The notes below the pieces were generated by a model. The model worked only from the letters and a program-made list of their open reading frames with translations. It ran no database searches and was not told where the DNA came from. Both the position numbers and the translations under genes were made by a program. DNA of 64,000 nt, from contig NZ_CP082165.1 of assembly GCF_023101685.1 (NCBI RefSeq), positions 1 to 64,000 on the forward strand, given 5' to 3'. Positions 25,221 to 34,057 of this stretch are shown here, one piece after another. The first letter of the stretch is position 1. Every line of letters begins with the position of its first letter. The stretch is from Bradyrhizobium sp. 186. GTDB taxonomy: Bacteria; Pseudomonadota; Alphaproteobacteria; Rhizobiales; Xanthobacteraceae.

Positions 25221-26655
25221 CATTACAGTTGCCGTTTTGCTTTGAGATGCGCGCGCTGAGCGGCAGCCTGGTGAGCTCTGCGCCAGAATGACCATGCGAT
25301 GACATGCGCGGGTTGGATCCGCTTTCGAGCAAGCCTGATGGCGATGCGGCGGATTTCCTGGATTGACCAACGGATCAGCGGCGGCGTGGGTGTGCTTTGG
25401 CTTTTGCCGGGGGGCGGCGTTTGGTTTTTTTGGGCGGTGGCGGATTGGCGCGATGGCGGATCGCCGCCATCATGGCGAAGGCGAGCATCACCAGGGACAC
25501 GTGGCGATGCCAGCCATGCCAGGACCTGCTCTCGTTGTGATCGAGCCCGAACTCGTTTTTCGCGGTTTCAAAGCTGTCCTCGATCGCCCATCGATGGCCT
25601 TCGACCGCGACCAGCGTTTCAATTGATGTTCCCGCTGGGCACCAGGTGGTGAAGAAGGCGAGATCGCCATCGGCGATATGGCGACGGATCAGCAGACCGC
25701 GCGTCCATAAACCATCATTTGCGCTGTTGAACTGCTCGACCTCGAGATCGGCCAGTTCGAGATAACACCAGTCATGCAGCCTCGGTCCTTTGGTTCCGGC
25801 TCCCGCCGACAAGCGCTTCCAGTCGGACGGGCGCCGCGTCCGGGCGATGTCTTCGGCCTTGCCGGCGACCGGCTGTCGCTTGCCCCAGGATCGGAAGACA
25901 TGAGAGCTGCTGACCCCGAGCACATAGCCTTTGCCTGCCCGCCGTAGCTGCTGTTCGATATCGCCAACACCGTAGACCGTGTCACCGGCAACCCACTTGA
26001 ATGGTACAGACGCGGCTATCGCACGTGCGATCATTCTCGTCGCAAGCTTTGGTTTGGTCGCAAAGCCGACATCGGCAGGCACATATGCGGCTTCCAGACG
26101 ATCTGGATCGTCAGTCCATTCCTTCGGAAGATACAACGCGCGATCGATGAACGCATGACCATGACGCGAAACGTAGGTAGCGAAGACGCCGATCTGGCAG
26201 TTCGTAATCTTCCCTGCCGAACCAGTGTATTGCCGTGCCACTCCGCATGAGGCCTTACCCTGCTTGAGAAAGCCGGTCTCGTCGATCACCAGCACCGCAT
26301 CGTCATCCGCCAAGTGCTCGATGACATAGTCCCGGACGATGTCGCGCAGGGCATCAGCGTCCCAATCTCCACGACCCAGGATCGCCTGCTGACGCCATGG
26401 GCCAGGATCGCCAGCCGCCTCCGCGCGCATCCAGCCGGTCTTGCGCTGCTCATCTCCGAGCAGACCTTCCAGGAACAAGCCTGCATTCGTCGCCACACGC
26501 TCTTGCGTGAACAACGGACGTATCCGTTGCTTGATCTCTCGAAGCGACGCCGCCCACAACGCAAGCGTCTCCTCAACCGACGCGGCCCGCGTCCACGACA
26601 TTCGAATCATGGTTGCCCATGGATTCAGAAGCCCGCAAACAAAGCAACTGTAATG
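25221..26655 (-). mobile_element. IS701-family insertion sequence, copy 2
   Basis: 1435 bp with CATTACAGTTGC at both termini and the 4-bp target CTAA duplicated at 25217-25220 and 26656-26659. The first base of the left duplication is the last base of the IS5 element. Confidence 0.88.
25375..26610 (-). CDS. IS701 transposase, copy 2
   Basis: 411 residues, full length with the same DDE residues as copy 1. It has Ile in place of Val at LREIKQRIRP plus a few nucleotide differences near its 5' end. The clustering of differences there hints at gene conversion or different ages of the 5' part. Confidence 0.93.
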   Translation of the reverse strand: MIRMSWTRAASVEETLALWAASLREIKQRIRPLFTQERVATNAGLFLEGLLGDEQRKTGWMRAEAAGDPGPWRQQAILGRGDWDADALRDIVRDYVIEHLADDDAVLVIDETGFLKQGKASCGVARQYTGSAGKITNCQIGVFATYVSRHGHAFIDRALYLPKEWTDDPDRLEAAYVPADVGFATKPKLATRMIARAIAASVPFKWVAGDTVYGVGDIEQQLRRAGKGYVLGVSSSHVFRSWGKRQPVAGKAEDIARTRRPSDWKRLSAGAGTKGPRLHDWCYLELADLEVEQFNSANDGLWTRGLLIRRHIADGDLAFFTTWCPAGTSIETLVAVEGHRWAIEDSFETAKNEFGLDHNESRSWHGWHRHVSLVMLAFAMMAAIRHRANPPPPKKTKRRPPAKAKAHPRRR

Positions 26656-26813
26656 CTAAGGTCGCAAGATCACATCCGCAGCGGATATAGGGTAGGAAGC
26701 CGATCTAATCGCATCGTCCGTTCGCCCGCGCTGAAGCAACTCCTGAACCGAAGGTTTAATTGCATCCGCTTCAAAAGGCGCCAAGCTGTAAGCGATCGCA
26801 TTGAGGTCGACCG

Positions 26814-26993
26814 ATGACCAGCCCGACTGATGACGAAGTGCGCGCCGCTGTCTCCGCCGCCATTGAGCAGTGGAAGAGTTCGCGCCAGCTTCCTCACCTG
26901 TCGCCGAACGATTGTGAGACGTTGAACAAGTTGATCATCACCGGGCTTCAAACCGTGCTGTTCCAGCGTGCGAAGACCTTCGACAAGCGCTAA
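26814..26993 (+). CDS. Small hypothetical protein, 59 residues
   Basis: An ATG 7 bp after GAGG. Sequence TDDEVRAAVSAAIEQWKSSR, then PNDCETLNKLIITGLQTVLF and a Lys-rich end: a helical, acidic-to-basic protein typical of island genes. It converges with the DUF7662-like gene. Function unknown. Confidence 0.6.
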   Translation: MTSPTDDEVRAAVSAAIEQWKSSRQLPHLSPNDCETLNKLIITGLQTVLFQRAKTFDKR

Positions 26994-27007
26994 ACGGTAC
27001 AGCTCGA

Positions 27008-27268
27008 TCAAACCCTGCGGAATTCGACGACGCGGTCTTTTATCGAAGCATGCGCACGAAAGCCCGCAACCATCCAAGCCCTCGCTTGAGTGTGCCCGGC
27101 CTTCATGGAGCTTTCGTTGCTCCACCACGCTGTGAACTTGTGAGCCGATGCTGGGAGCTTACGTCCCAAAATGTCTTCGATCTCGACGAACGTGAGCCGA
27201 ACGCTATGCGCGGCCTCGGTCAATAATCGTTGATGCAGCGGAGTGTAGATCGATTTTCGGGCGGTCAT
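27008..27268 (-). CDS. DUF7662-like small protein
   Basis: About 86 residues from the internal Met (a longer frame runs to 27328). It carries the family pattern YTPLHQRLLTEAAHSVRLTF, EIEDILGRKLPASAHK and WWSNESS, ending with AWMVAGFRAH. The family is small and widespread in actinobacteria and alphaproteobacteria. It is often found in mobile DNA and has no known function. The start was chosen by family length; no clear ribosome site is seen. Confidence 0.65.
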   Translation of the reverse strand: MTARKSIYTPLHQRLLTEAAHSVRLTFVEIEDILGRKLPASAHKFTAWWSNESSMKAGHTQARAWMVAGFRAHASIKDRVVEFRRV

Positions 27269-27485
27269 CGTCTGGCTGGGGCGGGCGATATTTCGCACCA
27301 TCGTAGAGCGGTAAGCGCCGCGCTGCACCAGTTTATTAGCCGGTCGCCATCATCCGCGGCGGCGAGCCGGCAGCGATTAACTGACCGGTCTTATGCGGGT
27401 TCCTGCGAGAAGCCTGTGTTGAATGACCTTTCGGTCATGCGGCCGTGTAAAGACCGATAGCTCCCGCTCATAGTAGCTACCGGCG

Positions 27486-27848
27486 TCATGCCGCTCTGCG
27501 AAGCGGAAGCGTGAGCTGTAGGTCGAACCGTCTAGTCGCGTTCGCCTCGAGGAAAGCGTGCAGCGCAGAAGAGATATCAACATCGCTGTCGGCGGCGCGC
27601 TGGGCGACCGCATCGGCGACGTCCGACGTGGCGTCCCGCGACCACCCTTCGATCGCGTTGAACACAACGATCCGCACCGGATAGGCATATTCGCCGGAGA
27701 GGAGATGGCGCAGGATCGTTTCAAGATCGGTGTCTTGTTCGTCAGTCTCGCGCCACGCGCAGCCCGCCCGGGCACCGAAATCTTCGAGCACAAGAAAGAT
27801 TTCGCGGTCTAGCCGATCCAGCGGCACAATCGAAGGTGTTTGACGCAT
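27486..27848 (-). CDS. Hypothetical protein, 120 residues
   Basis: An ATG 7 bp after GGAG. The protein begins MRQTPSIVPLDRLDREIFLV and reads as a globular alpha/beta domain with DLETILRHLLSGEYAYPVRI and VVFNAIEGWSRDATSDVAD. This style (a short protein with VFN and EGWSRD motifs) is known to me from bradyrhizobial genomes without assigned function. Confidence 0.65.
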   Translation of the reverse strand: MRQTPSIVPLDRLDREIFLVLEDFGARAGCAWRETDEQDTDLETILRHLLSGEYAYPVRIVVFNAIEGWSRDATSDVADAVAQRAADSDVDISSALHAFLEANATRRFDLQLTLPLRRAA

Positions 27849-28022
27849 ACGCAACTCCACGAGCACTGGGACGAAAACTGCGATGGGGGCTTAGTCGTTC
27901 CGCCAGCCTTGCTAGTGGAACGCTCATCCGTCCTTGCGAGTTGCAGGTCGGTAGGAGATGCCGTGCGCCGACCGGTTCAAGAGCAAGGCTGAGGAATGTC
28001 GCCGTCAAGCAGCCCTTTCCTA

Positions 28023-29139
28023 GTACTCGGAATCAGAGCTGAGTGATACGGCGGCCTTTGAAACGGCGTTGACGGACCTTTTTCTTGGTCCAGACGAAGG
28101 GCTCGGCTTTGTCGTTGTAGGCGTTGACGTAGGCATCGATGTGTTCCTGAAGCTGGCTGAGGCTTGTGAAGGAGGTGCCGCTAAGTGACTGCCCCTGCAA
28201 GATCGAGAACCAGACCTCGACCTGATTGAGCCAGGACGCGCTTGTCGGCGTGAAGTGAAATTGCACGTTGGGGTGGGCCTTGAGCCAGGGCTCGTTCTTC
28301 TTGTGGGTGTTGAGGTTGTCGAGGATGACGTGAAGCTTTCGGCCCGGAAAGGCCGCGGCGACACTGTTCATGAAGTCGAGAAACTCGACGCGGCGACGGC
28401 GTTTTGAATGCGTCGCGATGATCTTTCCGGTGGCGACTTCAAGCGCCGCAAACAGCGTTGTCGTGCCATGCCGCTTGTAATCGTGGCTCTGCCGGTCAAG
28501 GCGCGGCCATTGGGCAACTTCAGGTAACCCTGCGCTCGCTCCAAGGCCTGGATCGAGGGCTTCTCGTCCACGCATAGCACAATGGCCTTCGCGGGCGGGG
28601 CGACGTAGAGGCCGACAACATCGGCGGCTTTGGCCGTAAAGTTCGGGTCGTTGCTCTCGCACCAAGACTTGCGAGCCGCGAGGTCAATCTTGTGGCTGCG
28701 CAGGAACCGCCAAACATATTGGACGTCAACATCGCCGAGCGCCTCGGCCAGCAGAGGGCCGGTCCAGCGCGCAAACCCTTGCGGGGCCGGCTTATCCAGC
28801 AGCTTCAGAATCCGCTTGTCGGTGACCTTCGTATAGATCGGCTGCTTGCCGGGCCGCGGCTTGTCTTGCAGCCCTTCAAGGCCATGATCGGCATAGCGGT
28901 GCCGCCAAAGGCTGACAATCCGCGGCTGGACTCCGACTTCTTTGGCGATCGAGCGGGTGCTGCGCCCATCCGCCGCCAACAGAACGATCCGCGCTCGCTT
29001 CAAATCGCGCTGCAACGTCACCGGCGAACGACAACACGCCTCAAGCACCTTGCGATCTTTCCGCGAAAGGTGGACTTCTCTTGCTTCGGGGATCATCCAT
29101 ATCTTGAATCACGACTCACGATCCAAGAAAAGTGGGTAC
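28023..29139 (-). mobile_element. IS630-family insertion sequence
   Basis: About 1.1 kb between TA dinucleotides (28021-28022 and 29140-29141), with ends that begin GTAC at both sides. TA is the known IS630 target. The inner inverted repeat is only partly matched, so the exact ends are provisional. Confidence 0.7.
28033..29096 (-). pseudogene. IS630 transposase, frameshifted
   Basis: The N-terminal part (frame ending at 28368) has the helix-turn-helix domain, the linker GLEGLQDKPRPGKQPIYTK and the first catalytic Asp in VLCVDEKPS. The rest, in the next frame, has the second Asp in VILDNLNTHKK and the Glu in NQVEVWFS. The joint is after NGRALTG, where GGCCAGAGC appears to have lost one C. The total length of about 350 residues is normal. 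Unlike some IS630 members the site is not a slippery run, so loss of function is likelier than programmed frameshifting. Confidence 0.85.
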
Positions 29140-29315
29140 TAGGTCGAGAGATAAGGGCGACGATCTCCCCTCTGACCGGGCATGTCTCCGTGAAAATCGG
29201 ATTGCTTATCGATCTGCTGATCGAGTGCTCGGCTCGGAGGAAGAGCGTTTGCAGTTGACCGGCAGACTGTGGCGGGCGGGACTGTTACACCTGAACTTGA
29301 GTGGAGCGAACGAGG

Positions 29316-30941
29316 ATGGCGACGGATCAGCAACCAATGCAGCCAGCGAACCCGCCGAGCACGTTGCCCTGGAACGCATTTCGCCACACGTCGTTCACAG
29401 TAGTTTGGCTGGCCACCGTAGTCTCGAATGTCGGTACATGGATGTACAATGCGGCGTCCGGTTGGCTGATGACGAGCCTGGATGCCGATCCGTTGAGCGT
29501 ATCTCTTGTCCAAGTGGCAACAAGCCTTCCCATGTTTCTCTTTGCGCTTCCGGCGGGCGCGCTAGCGGACATCGTCGACAAGCGTCGCTTTCTGATCGTC
29601 ACGGAAATCGTGGTCACGTTGGTTGCAGCGGCGAGCGCTGTGCTCGTCTTGCTCGGCCTCATCAATCCGCCAGTCTTGCTCTTGTTTACCTTCCTCCTCG
29701 GCGCGGGCGCAGCTTTTACCGCGCCAGCGTGGCAATCGGTGGTGCCCAGCCTTGTGCCGAGGCAGGATTTGGCTGCGGCGGTGGCGAGCAACGGCGTTGG
29801 CGTCAACATCAGCCGGGCGATCGGACCTGCGCTGGGCGGTGTGATCATCGGAGGATTAGGAATTGCCGCGCCGTTCTGGTTGAACGCGCTGAGCAATTTC
29901 GGCGTTATCGGAGCCCTGTGGTGGTGGCGGCCGTCAACTTCCGGCGGGCATGCACTTCCTGCGGAACGTCTGACAAGCGCCTTGGTCGTCGGACTTCGCC
30001 ATGCCCGGTACAATCCGCATCTGCGGGCAACGCTGATAAGAGCTGCTAGCTTCTTCTTCTTTGCGAGCGCCTATTGGGCGCTGCTTCCGCTTGTCGCGCG
30101 CAACCAGATCGCCGGGGGGCCGGCGCTTTACGGCATATTGCTTGGCGCGATCGGAGCGGGCGCGGTCGGTGGAGCGTTCGGCCTGCCCTGGATGAAAGCG
30201 ACCTTCGGGCCCGACCGGCTCGTTGCACTCGGCACCGTTGGCACAGCCATCAGCCTGATCCTGTTCGGCTTCGCTCGTGACTCCGTGGTTGCGCTGGTTG
30301 CGTGCATCATCGCGGGTGTTTCCTGGATCGCAGTTCTGGCGACCCTCAACGTCTCGGCGCAGATTTCGCTGCCGGATTGGGTACGTGGCCGCGGACTTGG
30401 CATGTTCGTAACGGTCTTTTTTGGCGCCATGACCGCGGGCAGCGGGATTTGGGGACAAGTTGCCTCGATGCTCGGCCTGCCGGCCGCTCACTTCATCGCG
30501 GCCGCCGGTGCCTTGATTGGAATTGTGTTGAGCTGGTCGTGGAAGCTGCAAAGCGGCGCTGAAATTGACCTCACGCCCTCCATGCATTGGCCTGTCCCGG
30601 TTCTGATGATCAACGCCGAGCCAGATCGCGGACCCGTGCTGATAACCGTTGAATATCACATCAATCCTGAACGACGCGGGGCTTTTTTGACGGCGGTCCA
30701 GGAGCTTGGCCAGCAGCGGCGACGGGATGGCGCGTACGCCTGGGATATCTTTGAAGACGCCGCCCAGAAGGGACGCTTCCTGGAAACATTCTTTGTCGCA
30801 TCTTGGCTTGAGCATTTGCGGCAGCACCAGCGTGTTACGAATGCGGATCGCGTCGTCCAAGACGTCGTTCGCCAATACGATGCCAAGGCCGAGCCGAAGG
30901 TATCCCATTTCGTTGCTGCGGCTTCCGGTTCTGGGGCCTGA
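29316..30941 (+). CDS. MFS_3 (EntS-like) exporter with C-terminal ABM-like domain
   Basis: 541 residues. Residues 1-410 form about 12 membrane helices of the MFS_3/EntS branch, with SNVGTWMYNAASGWLMTSL and the loop GALADIVDKRR. Residues about 430-535 are soluble (VEYHINPERRGAFLTAVQEL, then YAWDIFEDAAQKGRFLETFF). They resemble an antibiotic-biosynthesis-monooxygenase-type ferredoxin-like fold, which is found fused to this subfamily. The substrate may be a small molecule or siderophore. GGAG lies 9 bp before the ATG; a GTG at 29301 is possible. It sits intact between IS630 and IS21 remains. Confidence 0.87.
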   Translation: MATDQQPMQPANPPSTLPWNAFRHTSFTVVWLATVVSNVGTWMYNAASGWLMTSLDADPLSVSLVQVATSLPMFLFALPAGALADIVDKRRFLIVTEIVVTLVAAASAVLVLLGLINPPVLLLFTFLLGAGAAFTAPAWQSVVPSLVPRQDLAAAVASNGVGVNISRAIGPALGGVIIGGLGIAAPFWLNALSNFGVIGALWWWRPSTSGGHALPAERLTSALVVGLRHARYNPHLRATLIRAASFFFFASAYWALLPLVARNQIAGGPALYGILLGAIGAGAVGGAFGLPWMKATFGPDRLVALGTVGTAISLILFGFARDSVVALVACIIAGVSWIAVLATLNVSAQISLPDWVRGRGLGMFVTVFFGAMTAGSGIWGQVASMLGLPAAHFIAAAGALIGIVLSWSWKLQSGAEIDLTPSMHWPVPVLMINAEPDRGPVLITVEYHINPERRGAFLTAVQELGQQRRRDGAYAWDIFEDAAQKGRFLETFFVASWLEHLRQHQRVTNADRVVQDVVRQYDAKAEPKVSHFVAAASGSGA

Positions 30942-30984
30942 TGGATGAGGTAGCCTAGCCAGCCACAACAAAAGCGGTCGTGGG

Positions 30985-31585
30985 TCTTCATGTTGTCGTA
31001 GATGCCGCGGGTGCAGGTGCCTTTGAACAGGGCGAACGCCCGGTCGTGGGCGTCGAACACCATCTCCTGCGTCTCTCGCGGATACGCCCGGGCAAACAGC
31101 ATACGGCTGTGGCAGAGCCGAACGTGAGCGACCTTCACGACCACTGTGGTGCCGCTCAACAGCACCACCTCGTGGCTCCAGTCGAACTGGTAGGCTTCGC
31201 CTGGGGCAAAACTCAGCGGGACATAGGCGGCCGCGGTCGATTGCCCGCGTTCCTTGCTCCAGCGCCTGGCGTAACGCCGCACCGCATCGTAACCGCCCTC
31301 GTAGCCCCGCCCGCGCAGCTCCTCGAAGATCCTGATCAGCGTCAGCTGTTTCCGAGCGGATTTAGCCACGTTCGCCGCAAGCAGCCCGTCAAGTTCTACT
31401 GCCCATCGTCCGAGCTTTGGCTGCGGCTGCACTTGCCGCTCATACTCGAAGGACGTCTCTCCCGACCTCAGAACCTTCCGGACCGTGTTCCGTGACACCT
31501 TCAGGTCACGTGCGATCTCCTTGATCGTCTTGCCCTTGATGAAGTGCTCGCGCCGAATCCGCGCAATCGTCTCCACGACCAGCAT
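30985..31585 (-). pseudogene. istA: IS21 transposase IstA, 3' truncated
   Basis: The N-terminal helix-turn-helix (KTIKEIARDLKVSRNTVR) and first catalytic Asp (YQFDWSH) are present. The second Asp motif GIYDNMKT is the last recognisable piece. Beyond it the frame runs into unrelated sequence antisense to the MFS gene, so the catalytic Glu, the C-terminus and istB are missing. Confidence 0.85.
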
Positions 31586-31699
31586 CCTCCACCACCTGCT
31601 TTGTTACGAAGCAGGCAGCGCAACAGACCAACCTGTAGGGGGTCAATTGTGGACGCCGATCCCCCGGCTTAGGGGGTCAATATTGCAGGCCGAATGACA
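30985..31699 (-). mobile_element. IS21-family element, one end plus truncated istA
   Basis: The right side (about 31600-31699) holds repeats of the form TAGGGGGTCAAT and ends GCAGGCCGAATGACA, the typical multi-repeat IS21 terminus. The other end and istB were deleted. A second copy of the terminus, without coding sequence, is at 40730-40758. Confidence 0.8.
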
Positions 31700-32171
31700 C
31701 CCTCTCAAGCTGAAGGCGCAACTTGAGCTCCTTTATTCGCGCGCGCGAGGCGTTCAATCGTGCGCTGAGCTGTAGTGCCTCTTTGATGTCGACGAATTCG
31801 CCTGTCTTGCTCTGCCGGAATGCGTGCCGCCCCCTCGACGCCGCTCTCGTTGCGCATAATCAGACGGTCTGTTTGGCGCTGCCCGGTGAACAACGCGAGA
31901 TAGAAGCTGTCGCCGATGGAGGGCCGCGAACCGTAATTTTCTTTGGCAATTTGCCAGCGCGGCGCGCCGCCTCGATTTCCGACTTTCGTTTGTCGGAGAA
32001 GTCCGACGCCTCCTGAAGATTGAACCATCGACCGACCGGGCGGCCATTTTCATCGTTTGGCGGATGGCGCAAGTCGCCATCGACAAAGCCGAGAGCCCGG
32101 GCGTAAGCGCCATGCGATGAGCGTGGACGGCCGTCACGCCACTTCACGTAGGGAAACTTCGGATCGGCCAT
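31690..32171 (-). pseudogene. Phage-type tyrosine integrase remnant, several frameshifts
   Basis: The N-terminal frame reads MADPKFPYVKWRDGRPRSSH, the usual start of alphaproteobacterial phage-like integrases. The next frame holds SFYLALFTGQRQTDRLIM, the catalytic Arg region of tyrosine recombinases (T-G-x-R-x-D). A third frame gives RQSKTGEFVDIKEALQLSAR before the IS21 end cuts it. The catalytic His-Arg-Tyr part is lost, so it is inactive. Confidence 0.65.
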
Positions 32172-32229
32172 AAACAGCCTCGGTGCCAAGTGCGATGTGG
32201 CACCCATTGGAATCTAGCCCGACAGAATG

Positions 32230-32571
32230 TCAAGCGCCGTGATGCCCATATGCCGTTCGCAGCCGCTCGCGATGTTCTTCATCGCTTGCTGCCGGCGGTG
32301 GCGTGAATGTGTCATTAGTGATCGTCTTCGGGCGCATTGGATGATGCCGAGTCAGCCAGGCATCGAAGCCGGTACGTTCCCATTTGAGCGGCCCGCGTTC
32401 GCTGATTGGCGCTGGCAAGCCGTCGCGCTCGTGTCGGATTTGGCGCGTGCGATAGAACGTATCTAGCGAGACGCCTATCGCCGTCGCAACCTCGGTCGAG
32501 AAGTAGGGCGGCACCATGATCTGTGGACTATTCGGCGGGCGCAAATGCTTAAGTCCGCGATGCCTCGTCAC
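32230..32571 (-). CDS. Excisionase / AlpA-like DNA-binding protein
   Basis: 113 residues from the longest start; the Met of MVPPYFSTEVATAIG (start near 32517) is an alternative. The segment EVATAIGVSLDTFYRTRQIR is a MerR/AlpA-type winged helix-turn-helix, followed by the basic ERGPLKWERTGFDAWLTRHH. Such proteins direct excision or regulate integrase genes. It lies immediately upstream of the integrase remnant on the same strand, the normal xis-int order. Confidence 0.6.
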   Translation of the reverse strand: MTRHRGLKHLRPPNSPQIMVPPYFSTEVATAIGVSLDTFYRTRQIRHERDGLPAPISERGPLKWERTGFDAWLTRHHPMRPKTITNDTFTPPPAASDEEHRERLRTAYGHHGA

Positions 32572-33258
32572 TCTTCACTTCTTTGACCGAAGTCGATGAA
32601 ACATGAGAGCAGAGAAAAACGAACGCGAAAAACGCCTCTCATCCGGCGTAGGGAATTTGGCTTCTTTAGAGTGCAAATGGGATGCAAGCGGTGCTATTAC
32701 TTCGCGTATTCATTCGCCGCGTTAGGGGATTCACGGGATCGAGTCGTAACTGGTGCGGTGATCCCAACTTGCGCTTGATGGGGCTGGGGATTTCACTAGG
32801 CGGCCAGCGAGCCGATCCTGGAACCAGACCGTTATGAGCGGCAGAATATTGGTCAGCTCCGTTGATCGTCCTACGTTTTTGTTCGAGTCCAATTGCTTTC
32901 GTTCCGTTTCGTTCACGCCGTTTCTGGTGCGAAACTGGTGCGGTGCTCCGAAACTGGCCTGAGGGCCATAAGCCGGTGATCTGCAGCTTTTGGTGGCGCA
33001 AAACGGACCTTCGGACGGACACGCAAGTTGCAGAAGGGTCAAGAGCGGACCAAATCGGCCATGATTGCTTTCACGATTGGTCTTTTGCGGTGATCTCTGC
33101 ACGGGTCCGGAGCCCGATCTGATCCGCCGATCCAGGCATGGGCGGGACAACTGCGCGCGCTTAATGAGCGTTTAACGATTTTGCGCAACAGATAGATCAC
33201 CAGCGCGGAATTAGTCCTAGTTACGAGTGCGAGCCGAGCTCCCGAGGAGGGGAATCGG
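32572..33258. other. 687-bp stretch without a gene
   Basis: I see only overlapping short frames. Two copies of a 13-mer, AACTGGTGCGGTG, occur near 32748 and 32932, with an extended near match around them. They could be an old attachment or duplication scar, but there is no tRNA or other support. Confidence 0.35.
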
Positions 33259-33843
33259 ATGGGACTGCTTTTTGTTGGAGTGCTGGCAGGAGTCCTGATC
33301 GGCTTTGGCTGGTTCGCGCCTTCCCGAGGGTATTTCCTTGGGTGTGCGTCACGACCCTGTTTCGACAGGGTTGCAGTCGCCCGACCCGCGCAGCCAATGC
33401 CGCCGGCATTGGCGCCAGATCCTGCGGTCGTCAAATCGAATTCTGCAACGCCGGCAAGGCCTGGCAGGAAATCATCTCCGAAGAAACGCGGATCGGCCGA
33501 CCTCGCCAAAGCGGCGTCCCCGCGGACGAGGATCAGCGTCCCGGCATCCGAACGGCCCGCGGAAATATCAGATCCTTCCCTGGACAAGGCGAAGGTCGCG
33601 ATCGAGACGAAGATGGAGGATTCAGAATCGGCCGAATTCAGCGACATGAAGCGCGCAATGCGAAAGAACATGCTTGGACGCCGCGTGGATACGATTTGCG
33701 GGCGTGTGAAAGGAAGAAGCGCGTCAGGCGGCGAGACTGGAGAGAGGCCGTTTCTGTATCTCGTGAAGGAGGATGAAGCATATGTCGTCGATGGCAAGTC
33801 GGGGTCGGCGGCGTCAACCGCGTATCGAAATATCTGCAATTAA
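33259..33843 (+). CDS. Hypothetical membrane-anchored protein
   Basis: 194 residues with GAGGAGGGG 6 bp before the ATG. The N-terminal hydrophobic helix MGLLFVGVLAGVLIGFGWF anchors a disordered, basic Pro/Ser/Lys-rich middle. The folded C-terminal part has VDTICGRVKGRSASGGETGE and PFLYLVKEDEAYVVDGK, with two cysteines that could bond in the periplasm. It precedes the LuxR gene on the same strand but with a 214-bp gap. Function unknown. Confidence 0.6.
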   Translation: MGLLFVGVLAGVLIGFGWFAPSRGYFLGCASRPCFDRVAVARPAQPMPPALAPDPAVVKSNSATPARPGRKSSPKKRGSADLAKAASPRTRISVPASERPAEISDPSLDKAKVAIETKMEDSESAEFSDMKRAMRKNMLGRRVDTICGRVKGRSASGGETGERPFLYLVKEDEAYVVDGKSGSAASTAYRNICN

Positions 33844-34057
33844 CGGAATGCGTCGACTGCGCCACGGCGTAGCACGTGCCCAAATGATTTGAGCGGAAAG
33901 AATTTCCACCCAGGCGCCAGGCGATCCCGCAGTGGATGCCATCTAACGCCGGCGCTGCGCCGCTCTCGTGATGATGCATTCAGGATGAATGCAGCAGCGG
34001 GGGAGACGCAATACGGAATGGGAATATCGTGGAAATTCTTTTCATCTCGAGGAAATC

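Larger units (their letters stand above)
24282..26659 (-). repeat. Composite IS5+IS701 unit, copy 2
   Basis: 2378 bp, the inverted counterpart of 17305-19682, bounded by TAA on both sides. The internal arrangement and the insertion point of IS701 relative to IS5 are the same as in copy 1. Confidence 0.9.

Noticed and set aside
28023..29139. Programmed frameshifting in the IS630 transposase
   Set aside because: The junction has no slippery run and is best explained by a lost C, so it is called a pseudogene.
32881..32890. GTTCGAGTCC resembling a tRNA T-loop near the integrase
   Set aside because: No acceptor or anticodon stems could be folded around it.
33039..33839. A minus-strand frame over the membrane-anchored protein
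   Set aside because: The plus-strand frame has a strong ribosome site and an N-terminal helix; this one does not.
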